A DNA stretch of 32,979 nucleotides from Mesorhizobium sp. (GTDB lineage: Bacteria; Pseudomonadota; Alphaproteobacteria; Rhizobiales; Rhizobiaceae). This document shows positions 16,428-23,944 of the stretch, piece by piece. Made by a program: the position numbers and the translations under genes. The stretch spans positions 1 through 32,979 of the forward strand of contig NZ_JANINM010000324.1 in NCBI RefSeq assembly GCF_024509055.1, in the 5' to 3' direction. A model generated the notes under the pieces. It saw only the letters and a program-made list of their open reading frames with translations. It was not told the origin of the DNA and made no database searches. The first letter of the stretch is position 1; every line of letters begins with the position of its first letter.

Positions 16428-16943
16428 TCAGAGATCGGCAGGCGTGAGGAAGGCCTCCAGATAGCCGTTGCCCTGGGCAGCCTCGGCGAGATTGCCGGGG
16501 AAGCGCAAGACGGCGAGGCCGGAGGTTGGGAAGCCGTAGTTGAGCATGCCCCGCGCGGCTTCCTCGCCGTCGCCGGATATGGCCATGGCGAGGTCCTCCG
16601 TCATCGGATTGTGGCCGATCACGAGCAGCGAACCGAGGCTGCCATTGGTGCGGATGATGTCGAGATAGCCGGCGGCGTCCTCGCTGTAGAGCGTGTCGAA
16701 GAACAGCACCCGGCCGGTATCGGTGCGCCCCGCCAGCCCCTCCAGCGTCTGCCGAGCGCGCCTGGCGTTGGAGCAGAGGGTGACATCGGGAACGTAGTTG
16801 CGGGCGCGCATCGCCTCGCCGATCGCCTCGGCGTCGGCGATGCCGGATTCGTCGAGCGGACGGTCGAAGTCACGGACCCCGGGTAGCGCCCAACCGGCCT
16901 TTGCATGCCTCAACAGATAAAGTCTGTTCAATCGGACCCCCAT
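16428..16943 (-). CDS. SixA-like histidine phosphatase
   Basis: This 171-residue protein of the histidine phosphatase superfamily begins with LYLLRHAKAGW; the RHAK form of the RHG motif (Arg12, His13) is typical of SixA-type phosphohistidine phosphatases. The second catalytic His is in LLVIGHNPMTEDLA (~115), and an Arg in SNARRARQTLEGL supplies the phosphate pocket. E. coli SixA removes phosphate from a His on phosphotransfer proteins such as ArcB or NPr. The substrate here is unknown. It stands at the head of a minus-strand set (this gene, ycjX, ycjF), although a 64-base gap leaves room for a separate promoter. Confidence 0.88.
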   Translation of the reverse strand: MGVRLNRLYLLRHAKAGWALPGVRDFDRPLDESGIADAEAIGEAMRARNYVPDVTLCSNARRARQTLEGLAGRTDTGRVLFFDTLYSEDAAGYLDIIRTNGSLGSLLVIGHNPMTEDLAMAISGDGEEAARGMLNYGFPTSGLAVLRFPGNLAEAAQGNGYLEAFLTPADL

Positions 16944-17122
16944 CGTGCTGCCCGAGCAGGCGAAGCGCGATTAGTCACCAGAACGGCCTCGGGCACAATG
17001 GCCGACAAGGAGCAACCGCAACGAATCATGGATGAATTCGACCCACACCGCTGAAACAAAGGCAGCCGCGAAGGCCCGCTGGCGAGAGACTAACAATTGC
17101 GTGAGACTGTCACCGATTGCGC

Positions 17123-17151
17123 TTGTGCAGCCCCTTGTCCGCGAATATATA
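17123..17151 (+). promoter_or_regulatory. Probable sigma-70-type promoter of dksA
   Basis: TTGTGC (17123-17128) and TATATA (17146-17151) are separated by exactly 17 bases. Transcription would begin near 17158, giving a leader of about 26 bases before the dksA ATG at 17184. The match is by eye only. Confidence 0.5.
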
Positions 17152-17183
17152 GGCGCCAAATTTGGGGTTGTTGGGTGAGTCGA

Positions 17184-17600
17184 ATGAACGATATCGCTAC
17201 CGCCGATTACGTACCCTCCGAAGACGAGCCGTTCATGAATGAACGGCAAAAATCATACTTCCGCCAGAAGCTGATCACTTGGAAGAATGACATACTGCGC
17301 GAAGCGCGCGAAACTCTCGAAATCCTACAGCAAGAAAACGCCAACCACCCCGACCTAGCCGACCGAGCCTCTTCCGAAACCGACCGAGCCATTGAACTGC
17401 GCGCCCGCGATCGCCAGCGCAAGCTGATCTCGAAAATCGACTCTGCGTTGCAGCGCATCGACGAAGGCACATATGGCTATTGCGAGGAAACCGGCGAGCC
17501 GATCGCGCTGAAGCGGCTCGACGCACGTCCGATCGCAACGTTGTCGATCGAGGCGCAGGAGCGGCATGAGCGCCGCGAAAAGGTCTATCGCGACGACTGA
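17184..17600 (+). CDS. dksA: RNA polymerase-binding transcription factor DksA, zinc-finger-poor form
   Basis: This 138-residue protein matches DksA: an N-terminal helix, a long coiled coil (residues ~30-90) and a C-terminal globular tip. The coiled-coil tip keeps the DxxDxA motif (Asp57, Asp60, Ala62 in PDLADRA), which acts in the RNA polymerase secondary channel together with ppGpp in the stringent response. The four-cysteine zinc finger of E. coli DksA is reduced to one Cys: YGYC ends at Cys100, and the other three ligand positions are Thr103, Ser121 and Ala124. This is known for alphaproteobacterial DksA and resembles zinc-independent relatives. The start MNDIATADYV at 17184 is preceded by a plausible promoter; longer in-frame starts would run through that promoter. 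Confidence 0.93.
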   Translation: MNDIATADYVPSEDEPFMNERQKSYFRQKLITWKNDILREARETLEILQQENANHPDLADRASSETDRAIELRARDRQRKLISKIDSALQRIDEGTYGYCEETGEPIALKRLDARPIATLSIEAQERHERREKVYRDD

Positions 17601-17621
17601 TACTACATCGTCATGGATTGC

Positions 17622-17652
17622 AAAATGGCCGGTTTTCCGGCCATTTTCTTTT
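17622..17652. terminator. Bidirectional terminator between dksA and the SDR gene
   Basis: AAAATGGCCGG (17622-17632) and CCGGCCATTTT (17637-17647) form a perfect 11-bp stem with loop TTTT, followed by CTTTT. The A-rich left foot gives a T run on the other strand, so it can end both dksA and the converging SDR gene that stops at 17663. Confidence 0.88.
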
Positions 17653-17662
17653 CCGAACCGGC

Positions 17663-18454
17663 CTAATCGTCCAGCGTTCCCATCGTCAGGTTGACGATGG
17701 TTCCCGTCATGCCGCTGGCTCGATCGGATGCCAGGAAGGCCGCCATATTCGCCACCTCGTCGAGCCTCATGATCCGCTTCGCGTGCGTGGTGCCGGCGAG
17801 ATGGGCCTGGAACTGGTCCCAGCTCATGCCCGAAACCCCGGCCTTCAGGTCGAACACATTTCGCATGGTGGCTGTCTCCGGAATGCCGTGTGGCCGCAGG
17901 CCGACGACCCGGATGCCTTGGGGCGCGAGTTCGTAGGACAGGTCCCGGGTAAGCGCCTCCTTGGCGGCCTGCGCCGGGCCATAACCGCCATTCAGCGGGG
18001 TGCCAGTTCGCGCGGGTAGGGCGGTGACAGTCATGATCACCCCTGATCCGTGGGGGATCATGTGCCTCGCTGCCGCGCGCGCGGTAAGGAAGTAGGACGT
18101 GGTGTAGGCCGCGATAGGCACCGAGAACTGGGCGACTTCCAACTTGGCCAGCGGCGTCCCCAGTATCCCGCTATGGGCCACGCCGATGGCGTTGAACGAA
18201 ATGTCGATCCGGCCCGCTTTGTCGACCACGGATTGCAGATGCGTCTCCACGGCCTCCTCATCAAGTGCGTCAATCGCCGCTGCCTCTGCGATGCCACCAG
18301 CCCAAACAATGTCCTTAGCGGTTGCCTGGACAGGCGGCTGCGTCCGGCCGGCCAGGTAGACCTTGGCGCCTTCGCTTGCAAATGCCCGTGCTACGGCGCC
18401 GCCGATTGCGCCGCCGGCACCGTAGATCACGGCAGTCTTGTCTCTCAACATCAT
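17663..18454 (-). CDS. SDR family protein with altered catalytic residues
   Basis: This 263-residue protein has the Rossmann fold of short-chain dehydrogenases (VIYGAGGAIGGAVARAFASE near residue 10, ISFNAIGVAH near 86, and the C-terminal GMTGTIVNLTMG). However, several key positions differ from the classical family. The central Gly of TGxxxGxG is Ala16. The position 13 residues before Tyr158, where the catalytic Ser normally lies, is Ala145 (next to Thr144). YxxxK reads YGPAQ, with Gln162 in place of the catalytic Lys. It may bind a dinucleotide without classical catalysis, or use another mechanism. AAGGAAAG sits upstream of ATG 18454. It is divergent from the ECF sigma gene, and related pairs suggest it could be under that factor's control. 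Confidence 0.85.
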   Translation of the reverse strand: MMLRDKTAVIYGAGGAIGGAVARAFASEGAKVYLAGRTQPPVQATAKDIVWAGGIAEAAAIDALDEEAVETHLQSVVDKAGRIDISFNAIGVAHSGILGTPLAKLEVAQFSVPIAAYTTSYFLTARAAARHMIPHGSGVIMTVTALPARTGTPLNGGYGPAQAAKEALTRDLSYELAPQGIRVVGLRPHGIPETATMRNVFDLKAGVSGMSWDQFQAHLAGTTHAKRIMRLDEVANMAAFLASDRASGMTGTIVNLTMGTLDD

Positions 18455-18502
18455 GGCTCTTTCCTTTCGCTTCGACCGACGGCGAGTGCCGCCTGCGGGT
18501 AA

Positions 18503-18561
18503 AGACACCGCGACTGTGCGAAACTGGGCGCGCCGCCCATTTCGCGGCTCGCTCGGTGTCT
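18503..18561. promoter_or_regulatory. Nested inverted repeats between the SDR and ECF sigma genes
   Basis: An outer perfect pair, AGACACCG (18503-18510) and CGGTGTCT (18554-18561), encloses an inner pair, GCGAAA-C-TGGGC (18518-18529) and GCCCATTTCGC (18535-18545), which matches at all 11 positions apart from one bulged C, around a five-base loop. The structure sits in the middle of the 143-base divergent intergenic region, so it could be a shared operator or an RNA structure in one leader. The repeats are seen; the role is inferred. Confidence 0.55.
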
Positions 18562-18597
18562 AAAGAGGTGAAAGCGACGGAAAGGCGGAGGTACGCG

Positions 18598-19611
18598 ATG
18601 GCGAGCTTGGACGACCAGGTTTCAAAAGCACAGGCCGGCGACGGTGAGGCGTTCCGCCAACTGATTGCGCCATACCGCCGTGAAATCCGGCTGCACTGCT
18701 ACCGCATGCTTGGCTCGTTCCAGGATGCGGAGGATGCCCTCCAGGACACGCTGCTCTCTGCCTGGCAAGGCTTTCCCGGTTTCGCGCGTCGCGCATCGTT
18801 GCGCAGTTGGCTCTACCGGATCGCCACCAATCGCTGCCTCAACATGCGCAGGACCGCGAGCCGACGACCGGCGAAGACTTGGGACGTCCCGGGCGTCGAG
18901 CCGCCGGAGCCGAGCGGGCTAGGTGAAGTCGTCTGGCTGGAGCCGTTTCCCGACACGCTGCTGGAGGGCGCGTTCGACGCACCTCTCGGTCCGGACACGT
19001 GTTACGAACGGACCGAATCCATTTCCCTGGCCTTTGTCACCGCCCTGCAGGTCCTGCCGCCGCGCCAGCTCGCCGTGCTCATCTTGCGTGACGTTCTCGG
19101 ATTCGACGCCAGGGAGGTCGCCGAAATGCTTGATTCAACCGTAGAATCGGCCAACAGCGCGCTCAAGCGGGCGCGCGGCGGCCTGCAGCGGCGGGCACGG
19201 CCATCGGCCGGCCGTGAGCCGCCGCCTGCCGGCAACTCCGTTCAGGAGAAGGCGATCGTGGCGAAATTCGTCAGAGCTTATGAAGCTGCCGATCTCGATA
19301 CGCTGGTGACGCTCCTGACCGACGACGTCTTCATCTCGATGCCTCCGATGCCGCTCGAATATCGGGGCAGAAATCTCGTTGCCCGCTTCTGCGCCGGCAT
19401 CTTCGGCGCGGGGCGGCGGTTCGACCTCGTGGAGACGCGGGCCAATCGCCAGCCGGCCTTCGGCGCCTATCTTCGCGGATCTGACGGCATCAGCCGTGGG
19501 ATCGGGCTCATCGTGCTGGCCTTGTCGGGTGACCGGATCAGCGCAATGACCCGCTTTGAAAACACGGCGTTGCCCTGGTTCGACCTGCCCCGAACGCTGC
19601 CGGGTCGATGA
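18598..19611 (+). CDS. ECF sigma factor with C-terminal SnoaL-like domain
   Basis: This 337-residue protein starts at ATG 18598, six bases after GGAGG (18587-18591). Residues ~10-80 form sigma region 2 (HCYRMLGSFQDAEDALQDTL, then LRSWLYRIATNRCLNMRR). Residues ~145-195 form region 4 (LPPRQLAVLILRDVLGFDAR, then EVAEMLDSTVESANSALKRA). The last ~120 residues look like a SnoaL/NTF2-type fold (FVRAYEAADLDTLVTLLTDD, then a beta-rich end). The long insert between regions 2 and 4 and the extension match the SigG/SigX5-like group (TIGR02960), in which the C-terminal domain modulates sigma activity instead of a separate anti-sigma factor. No anti-sigma gene is nearby. It is divergent from the SDR gene, its probable target or partner, and may respond to a small ligand. 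Confidence 0.88.
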   Translation: MASLDDQVSKAQAGDGEAFRQLIAPYRREIRLHCYRMLGSFQDAEDALQDTLLSAWQGFPGFARRASLRSWLYRIATNRCLNMRRTASRRPAKTWDVPGVEPPEPSGLGEVVWLEPFPDTLLEGAFDAPLGPDTCYERTESISLAFVTALQVLPPRQLAVLILRDVLGFDAREVAEMLDSTVESANSALKRARGGLQRRARPSAGREPPPAGNSVQEKAIVAKFVRAYEAADLDTLVTLLTDDVFISMPPMPLEYRGRNLVARFCAGIFGAGRRFDLVETRANRQPAFGAYLRGSDGISRGIGLIVLALSGDRISAMTRFENTALPWFDLPRTLPGR

Positions 19612-19626
19612 CCGGCGTGCGAGCGT

Positions 19627-20373
19627 CTATCGTTTGTGGCTGGCAAGCTCACCGAGGAGCTTGGTCATCTCGTCATCGAGAGACGGCTTTCCCGCGGGCT
19701 TGGGACTTGCCGATTGCGGAGGTGTTTCGTCGAGCGACGCCTCGAGTTCGTGCATCAGCGTGTCGTCGATGGAATCGTTGGAGGGGGGTGGCGGCGCATG
19801 GCGGGTGCTGCCGTTCGTCGTCCCAAAAGCCGGAAGCGGCATGACTTTCGCGGTTGGCTGGCTCTGCGCCACCGGCTTGGGCGCTGGGGCTGGCTGCCGC
19901 GGACGCGCTACGGCCACGGGCTGGGCGACCGGCTGGGCGACGGGCTGAGGCGGCGGTGGCGCAGCCTGTCTGGCTGGTGTGGGAGCGGGAGCCGGCGCGG
20001 GCTGAGGCGCGCGCGGACGGGGCGGGGCTGTCTGTTGCTGGCCGCTGTCCCCGGTGAGCGCCGGGCGGCGCGGCGTTGCCAGTCTTATGTCGCGCTCGAC
20101 CACGACATCGGTCGGGCCGCCGATGAGGATCAGGTGTTCGATGTCGTCGCGGCGCACCAGCACCAGCCGGCGATGGCTGTCGACGGCGGTGGCATCCATG
20201 ACCGCGAGCCGCGTCTTGCGGTTCCTGCCGCCGGCAACGAACGTACCGAAGGTGAGGTTGCGCACCACCTTGATGACGAGCAGGACGACGACGAGCAGGA
20301 TGAGCGCTGCGAACGTCCACAGGATTGCGGCGACGTAACCTGGACCCGCCACGTTTTCCAGCCCCTGCAGCAT
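19627..20373 (-). CDS. FliO-like membrane protein with long Pro/Ala-rich tail
   Basis: This 248-residue protein has one N-terminal membrane helix (AAILWTFAALILLVVVLLVI, residues ~15-34), then a small beta domain with RRLVLVRRDDIEHLILIGG at ~68-86. That is the FliO signature, as in the flagellar export component that helps assemble FliP. Residues ~110-200 are low complexity (Pro, Ala, Gln), including a fourfold-like QPVAQPVAQPVA repeat. The C-terminus is acidic and helical (DDTLMHELEASLDE and DDEMTKLLGELASHK). No flagellar genes surround it; it is divergent from cckA instead. I chose ATG 20373; a longer frame to 20445 would add 24 residues that do not look like a membrane-protein start. Whether it serves the flagellum or something else is open. 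Confidence 0.7.
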   Translation of the reverse strand: MLQGLENVAGPGYVAAILWTFAALILLVVVLLVIKVVRNLTFGTFVAGGRNRKTRLAVMDATAVDSHRRLVLVRRDDIEHLILIGGPTDVVVERDIRLATPRRPALTGDSGQQQTAPPRPRAPQPAPAPAPTPARQAAPPPPQPVAQPVAQPVAVARPRQPAPAPKPVAQSQPTAKVMPLPAFGTTNGSTRHAPPPPSNDSIDDTLMHELEASLDETPPQSASPKPAGKPSLDDEMTKLLGELASHKR

Positions 20374-20585
20374 CGGTGCACCCAATCGCCGTTTTTGAAG
20401 TGACGCGACACTAGACCGTGGTGGCGGCTCGCCGCAAGTTCGCATCGCCGATCGTGAACAGTTGAAACACGAATCCGCGCGCCAATTTTATCGGACATTT
20501 GCCGGCGGGGCCTTTTCCGCTACAGGAGAATGTGATTCAACCGGCCGTCCGCGGGTCGGACACCGGAATCACGAGCAGGGGGCAC

Positions 20586-23162
20586 ATGGCCAAGGAAGCG
20601 CGCGGCGATTTCTATCCGGTACCGATCGTCGACCAGAACACGCGTCCGGGCGCCGTCGCCAGGCTCATCGTCTTCATCGTCGTCCTGACGGGTGCTGCGA
20701 TCGTCTTCGGGCTGTTCCGCGAGCGCCTTGGCGATCCTTTCCTGCTCGGCATGCTCGGCGTGCTCGCCATGATCGGCGTCGGCTTCCTGTTCGCGACCGC
20801 AATCGGCTTCGTTCAAATCGCGCCGCGCTCGACCGGCGACGAATTGTCGAAGGCCTTCGTCGATTCCATGTCGCAAGGGCTCCTGATCACCGACACGAAG
20901 GGCCGGGTTGTCTATGCCAACCGGGTCTATGCCGAGATGACCGGTGCCGCATCGGCGGCCGACCTCAAGACCGTCGAAGGCCTGCTCTCGGATGTTCCCG
21001 AGGCTTCTATGACCATCTACCGGCTGGCCTCGGGCCTGCGCGACGGGCAGCCGGGAGACGGCGAGTTTCGCCTGGCTCAGTCGATCAAGCCTGGAGCCGA
21101 CCCCGGCGCGCGCTGGTATCGCGCCCGTGCACGCGCTTTCAGCGTGCCGGGCCAGCGGCTGCCGATGCTGGCATGGCAACTCGCCGATATCTCGCAGGAG
21201 CGGGCCGAGCAGGAGCGCTTCTTCCTCGATTTGCAGAAAGCGATAGACCACCTCGACCATGCGCCAGCCGGGTTCTTCTCCGCCGACCAGGAAGGCCGCG
21301 TCACCTATATCAACGCCACGCTTGCCGAGTGGCTGGGCATCGACCTCGCCAGCTTCACGCCCGGCGCCGTCTCGCTGCCGGAGATCGTTGCCGGCGACGG
21401 CATGGCGTTGGTGCGCTCCGTCAAGGCCGATCCCGGCACGACGCGCAATGCCGTCATCGACCTCGACCTGACGACGATGAGCGGCAGGGCACTGCCGGTC
21501 CGCTTCATGCACCGCGTCTCGGCGAGCCGCGAGGGCGTCAATGGTCCGACCCGCACCATCGTGCTCAACCGCACCCAGGGCGAGGACGCTTCCGCCGAGC
21601 TTCGCGCTTCCGAAGTGCGCTTCACGCGGTTCTTCAACTCGACGCCGATGGCGATTGCCGGCGTCGACGCGAACGGGCGCATCCTGCGCACCAACGCGCC
21701 GTTCCTGCAGCTGTTTTCCTCCGTCGTCGACCGCGATGCGGTCGACCGCCGCGTGCGGCTGGATTCCGTCGTGCACGAGCGCGACCGCGCGGCATTCGCC
21801 GCCGCCTTCGAGAAGGCGCGGCAGCGTCAGGCCAATATCGAGCCGATCGACTCGGTGCTGCCCGGTAGCGAGGAGCGCCACATCCGCTTCTACGTCAACG
21901 CCGTGGCCGACGGGGCCGGCGGCGAGGGCGCCGAGGAGTCGGCCATCGTCTACGCGGTCGAGACCACCGAGCAGAAGGCGCTCGAGGGCCAGATGGCGCA
22001 GAGCCAGAAGATGCAGGCCGTCGGTCAGCTCGCCGGCGGTATCGCGCACGACTTCAACAATGTGCTCACCGCCATTATCATGGCGTCGGACCTCCTGCTG
22101 ACGAACCATCGCCCGTCGGACCCTTCCTTCCCCGACATCATGAACATCAAGCAGAACGCCAATCGGGCGGCGTCGCTGGTCAGGCAGTTGCTGGCCTTCT
22201 CGCGCAAGCAGACGCTGCGGCCGGAAGTGCTCAACCTGACCGATGTGCTGGCCGATCTCAGGATGCTGCTCGCCCGCCTCGTCGGCAACGACATCCGCCT
22301 GAAGATCGACCATGGTCGCGACCTGTGGCCAGTCAAGGTCGATATCGGCCAGTTCGAGCAGGTGGTAGTCAACCTCGCCGTCAATGCGCGCGATGCCATG
22401 CCTGCCGGCGGGGACCTCACCGTGCGCACCCGCAATGTCGCGACCGAAGAGTGCAAGTCTTTCGCCTATCGCGAGCTGACGCCGGGAGACTATGTGCTTG
22501 TCGAGGTCGAGGACAATGGCAGCGGCATCGCGCCGGATGTGCTGAAGAAAATCTTCGAACCTTTCTTCACCACCAAGGAGGTGGGCAAAGGCACAGGCCT
22601 CGGTCTCTCGATGGTCTACGGCATCATCAAGCAGACCGGCGGCTTCATCTTCTGCGATTCCGAAGTCGGCAAGGGGACGGTGTTCCGCATCTTCCTGCCG
22701 CGTCATGTCGCGGAGGCGAAGAAGGCAGGCGAGGCTGCCGAGGCGCCCGCCGCGGCGCAGGTCAAATACGCCGATACGGCAAAGGATCTCTCCGGTTCGG
22801 CCACGGTGCTGCTGGTCGAGGACGAGGATGCCGTGCGCATGGGCGGCGTCAGGGCGCTGACCTCGCGCGGCTATACGGTCCACGAGGCGTCGTCGGGCGT
22901 CGAGGCGCTCGAAGTCTTCGAGGCGCTCGGCGGCAAGGTCGACATCGTCGTGTCCGACGTGGTGATGCCGGAAATGGACGGGCCGACGCTGCTCGGCGAG
23001 TTGCGCAAGCGGCAGCCCGACATCAAGTTCGTCTTCGTTTCCGGCTATGCCGAGGATGCATTCGCCAGGAACCTGCCCGCCGACGCGCATTTCGGCTTCC
23101 TGCCCAAGCCTTTCTCGCTCAAGCAACTGGCGACGATCGTCAAGGACGTGCTGGAGTCATAG
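20586..23162 (+). CDS. cckA: Cell-cycle hybrid histidine kinase CckA
   Basis: This 858-residue protein has two N-terminal membrane helices (residues ~20-80), PAS-like sensor domains (~95-210, ~225-350 and ~365-470), a histidine kinase core and a receiver domain. The phosphorylated His is His488 in GGIAHDFNN, wording characteristic of CckA. The ATPase domain has the N box ([16 protein letters not shown]) and G boxes ([11 protein letters not shown] and [12 protein letters not shown]). The receiver has the phospho-acceptor Asp791 in [11 protein letters not shown] and the Lys in FLPKPFS. CckA sends phosphate through ChpT to CtrA and CpdR, controlling replication and division in alphaproteobacteria. 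The start at ATG 20586 follows AGGGGG; the frame is open to 20499, but that part lacks a good start. It is probably essential by analogy with Caulobacter and Brucella. Confidence 0.95.
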   Translation: MAKEARGDFYPVPIVDQNTRPGAVARLIVFIVVLTGAAIVFGLFRERLGDPFLLGMLGVLAMIGVGFLFATAIGFVQIAPRSTGDELSKAFVDSMSQGLLITDTKGRVVYANRVYAEMTGAASAADLKTVEGLLSDVPEASMTIYRLASGLRDGQPGDGEFRLAQSIKPGADPGARWYRARARAFSVPGQRLPMLAWQLADISQERAEQERFFLDLQKAIDHLDHAPAGFFSADQEGRVTYINATLAEWLGIDLASFTPGAVSLPEIVAGDGMALVRSVKADPGTTRNAVIDLDLTTMSGRALPVRFMHRVSASREGVNGPTRTIVLNRTQGEDASAELRASEVRFTRFFNSTPMAIAGVDANGRILRTNAPFLQLFSSVVDRDAVDRRVRLDSVVHERDRAAFAAAFEKARQRQANIEPIDSVLPGSEERHIRFYVNAVADGAGGEGAEESAIVYAVETTEQKALEGQMAQSQKMQAVGQLAGGIAHDFNNVLTAIIMASDLLLTNHRPSDPSFPDIMNIKQNANRAASLVRQLLAFSRKQTLRPEVLNLTDVLADLRMLLARLVGNDIRLKIDHGRDLWPVKVDIGQFEQVVVNLAVNARDAMPAGGDLTVRTRNVATEECKSFAYRELTPGDYVLVEVEDNGSGIAPDVLKKIFEPFFTTKEVGKGTGLGLSMVYGIIKQTGGFIFCDSEVGKGTVFRIFLPRHVAEAKKAGEAAEAPAAAQVKYADTAKDLSGSATVLLVEDEDAVRMGGVRALTSRGYTVHEASSGVEALEVFEALGGKVDIVVSDVVMPEMDGPTLLGELRKRQPDIKFVFVSGYAEDAFARNLPADAHFGFLPKPFSLKQLATIVKDVLES

Positions 23163-23233
23163 CACCGCTTGCGCATCGGCGCGGCCCTGCCATGATGGAG
23201 ACGGGATAGGTCCTATCACGGGGGTGATGGAAC

Positions 23234-23942
23234 GTGACGCCGCATATCGAGGCGGGCAGGGGTGATTTTGCCGAAACGGTGCTTTTGCCGGGCGATCCGG
23301 AGCGGGCCGAGTGGATGGCCAAAACCTTCCTTGACGGGCCACGCTGCGTCAATCGCAGACGCGGCGCCCTGGGTTTCACCGGTTGCTACCGCGGCAGGCC
23401 CGTCAGCATCCAGGCAACCGGCATCGGCGCTTCGTCGCTGCTGATCTATGCCCATGAGCTCCTCGACAGTCATGGCGTGAAGACGCTCATCCGCACCGGG
23501 ACATGCGGCGCACTGACCGAGGACGTGCCGCTGCGCAGCGTTGTCATTTCCAGCGCGGTGCATGCCGAGGGCGAAATGAGCGGGCAAGTGTTCGGGCTTT
23601 ACCGGCCGGCCGGCCCCGATCCGGCGCTTCATGCACTTGCATTGCAGCGTGCCGCCGATCTTTGGAATCCGCCACAGCGCGGGTCTTACCGCGTGCAGCG
23701 ATATATTTCATTACCCGGATGGTTACGCCCGGTTTGACGAGCCCAGGGTCATCGGCGCGTTGGCAGTGGATATGGAAACAAGCGCGCTCTACCGCCTCTC
23801 GGCCCATTTCGGCGCGCGAGCCCTTTCGCTGCTGACGGTGGTGGACCATGTCGCCAGTGGTGAGCAGAGCGACTACTCCGAGCGTCAGGCGCTCTTTACC
23901 GATATGACAAGGCTGGCGCTCGAAGTCGTGGCGGACAGCTAG
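23234..23942 (+). pseudogene. Purine nucleoside phosphorylase (DeoD-like), one-base frameshift
   Basis: The first part (from GTG 23234) reads MTPHIEAGRGDFAETVLLPG, very close to DeoD, with GDPERA for phosphate binding, LGFTGCYRGRPVSI and IRTGTCGAL. After about residue 143 (RAADL) the frame continues into unrelated residues and stops at 23737. The +1-shifted frame carries the rest: HSAGLTACSDIFHYPDG, ALAVDMETSALYRL and TVVDH (with the catalytic Asp), stopping at 23942. Removing one T from TTT at 23661-23663 joins them as RAADL-GIRHSAGLTACSD without a gap. The repaired protein would be 235 residues, the normal size for these hexameric enzymes, which split purine nucleosides with phosphate. It may be a true pseudogene or a sequencing error; the well-kept second half suggests a recent event. 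Confidence 0.85.
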
Positions 23943-23944
23943 GC

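Noticed and set aside
16971..17249. Minus-strand open frame between the SixA-like gene and dksA
   Set aside because: It covers the dksA promoter and start, has no ribosome binding site and resembles no known protein.
19918..19960. Tandem 12-base units in the FliO-like gene as a possible CRISPR or mobile repeat
   Set aside because: They are in frame and encode QPVA repeats in a Pro/Ala-rich linker; there are no spacers and no mobile-element features.
20520..23126. Very long open frame antisense to cckA on the minus strand
   Set aside because: It mirrors a clearly identified kinase gene; its translation is rich in Arg, His, Asp and Gln with no family motif. Long antisense frames are expected in GC-rich coding DNA with strong third-position bias.
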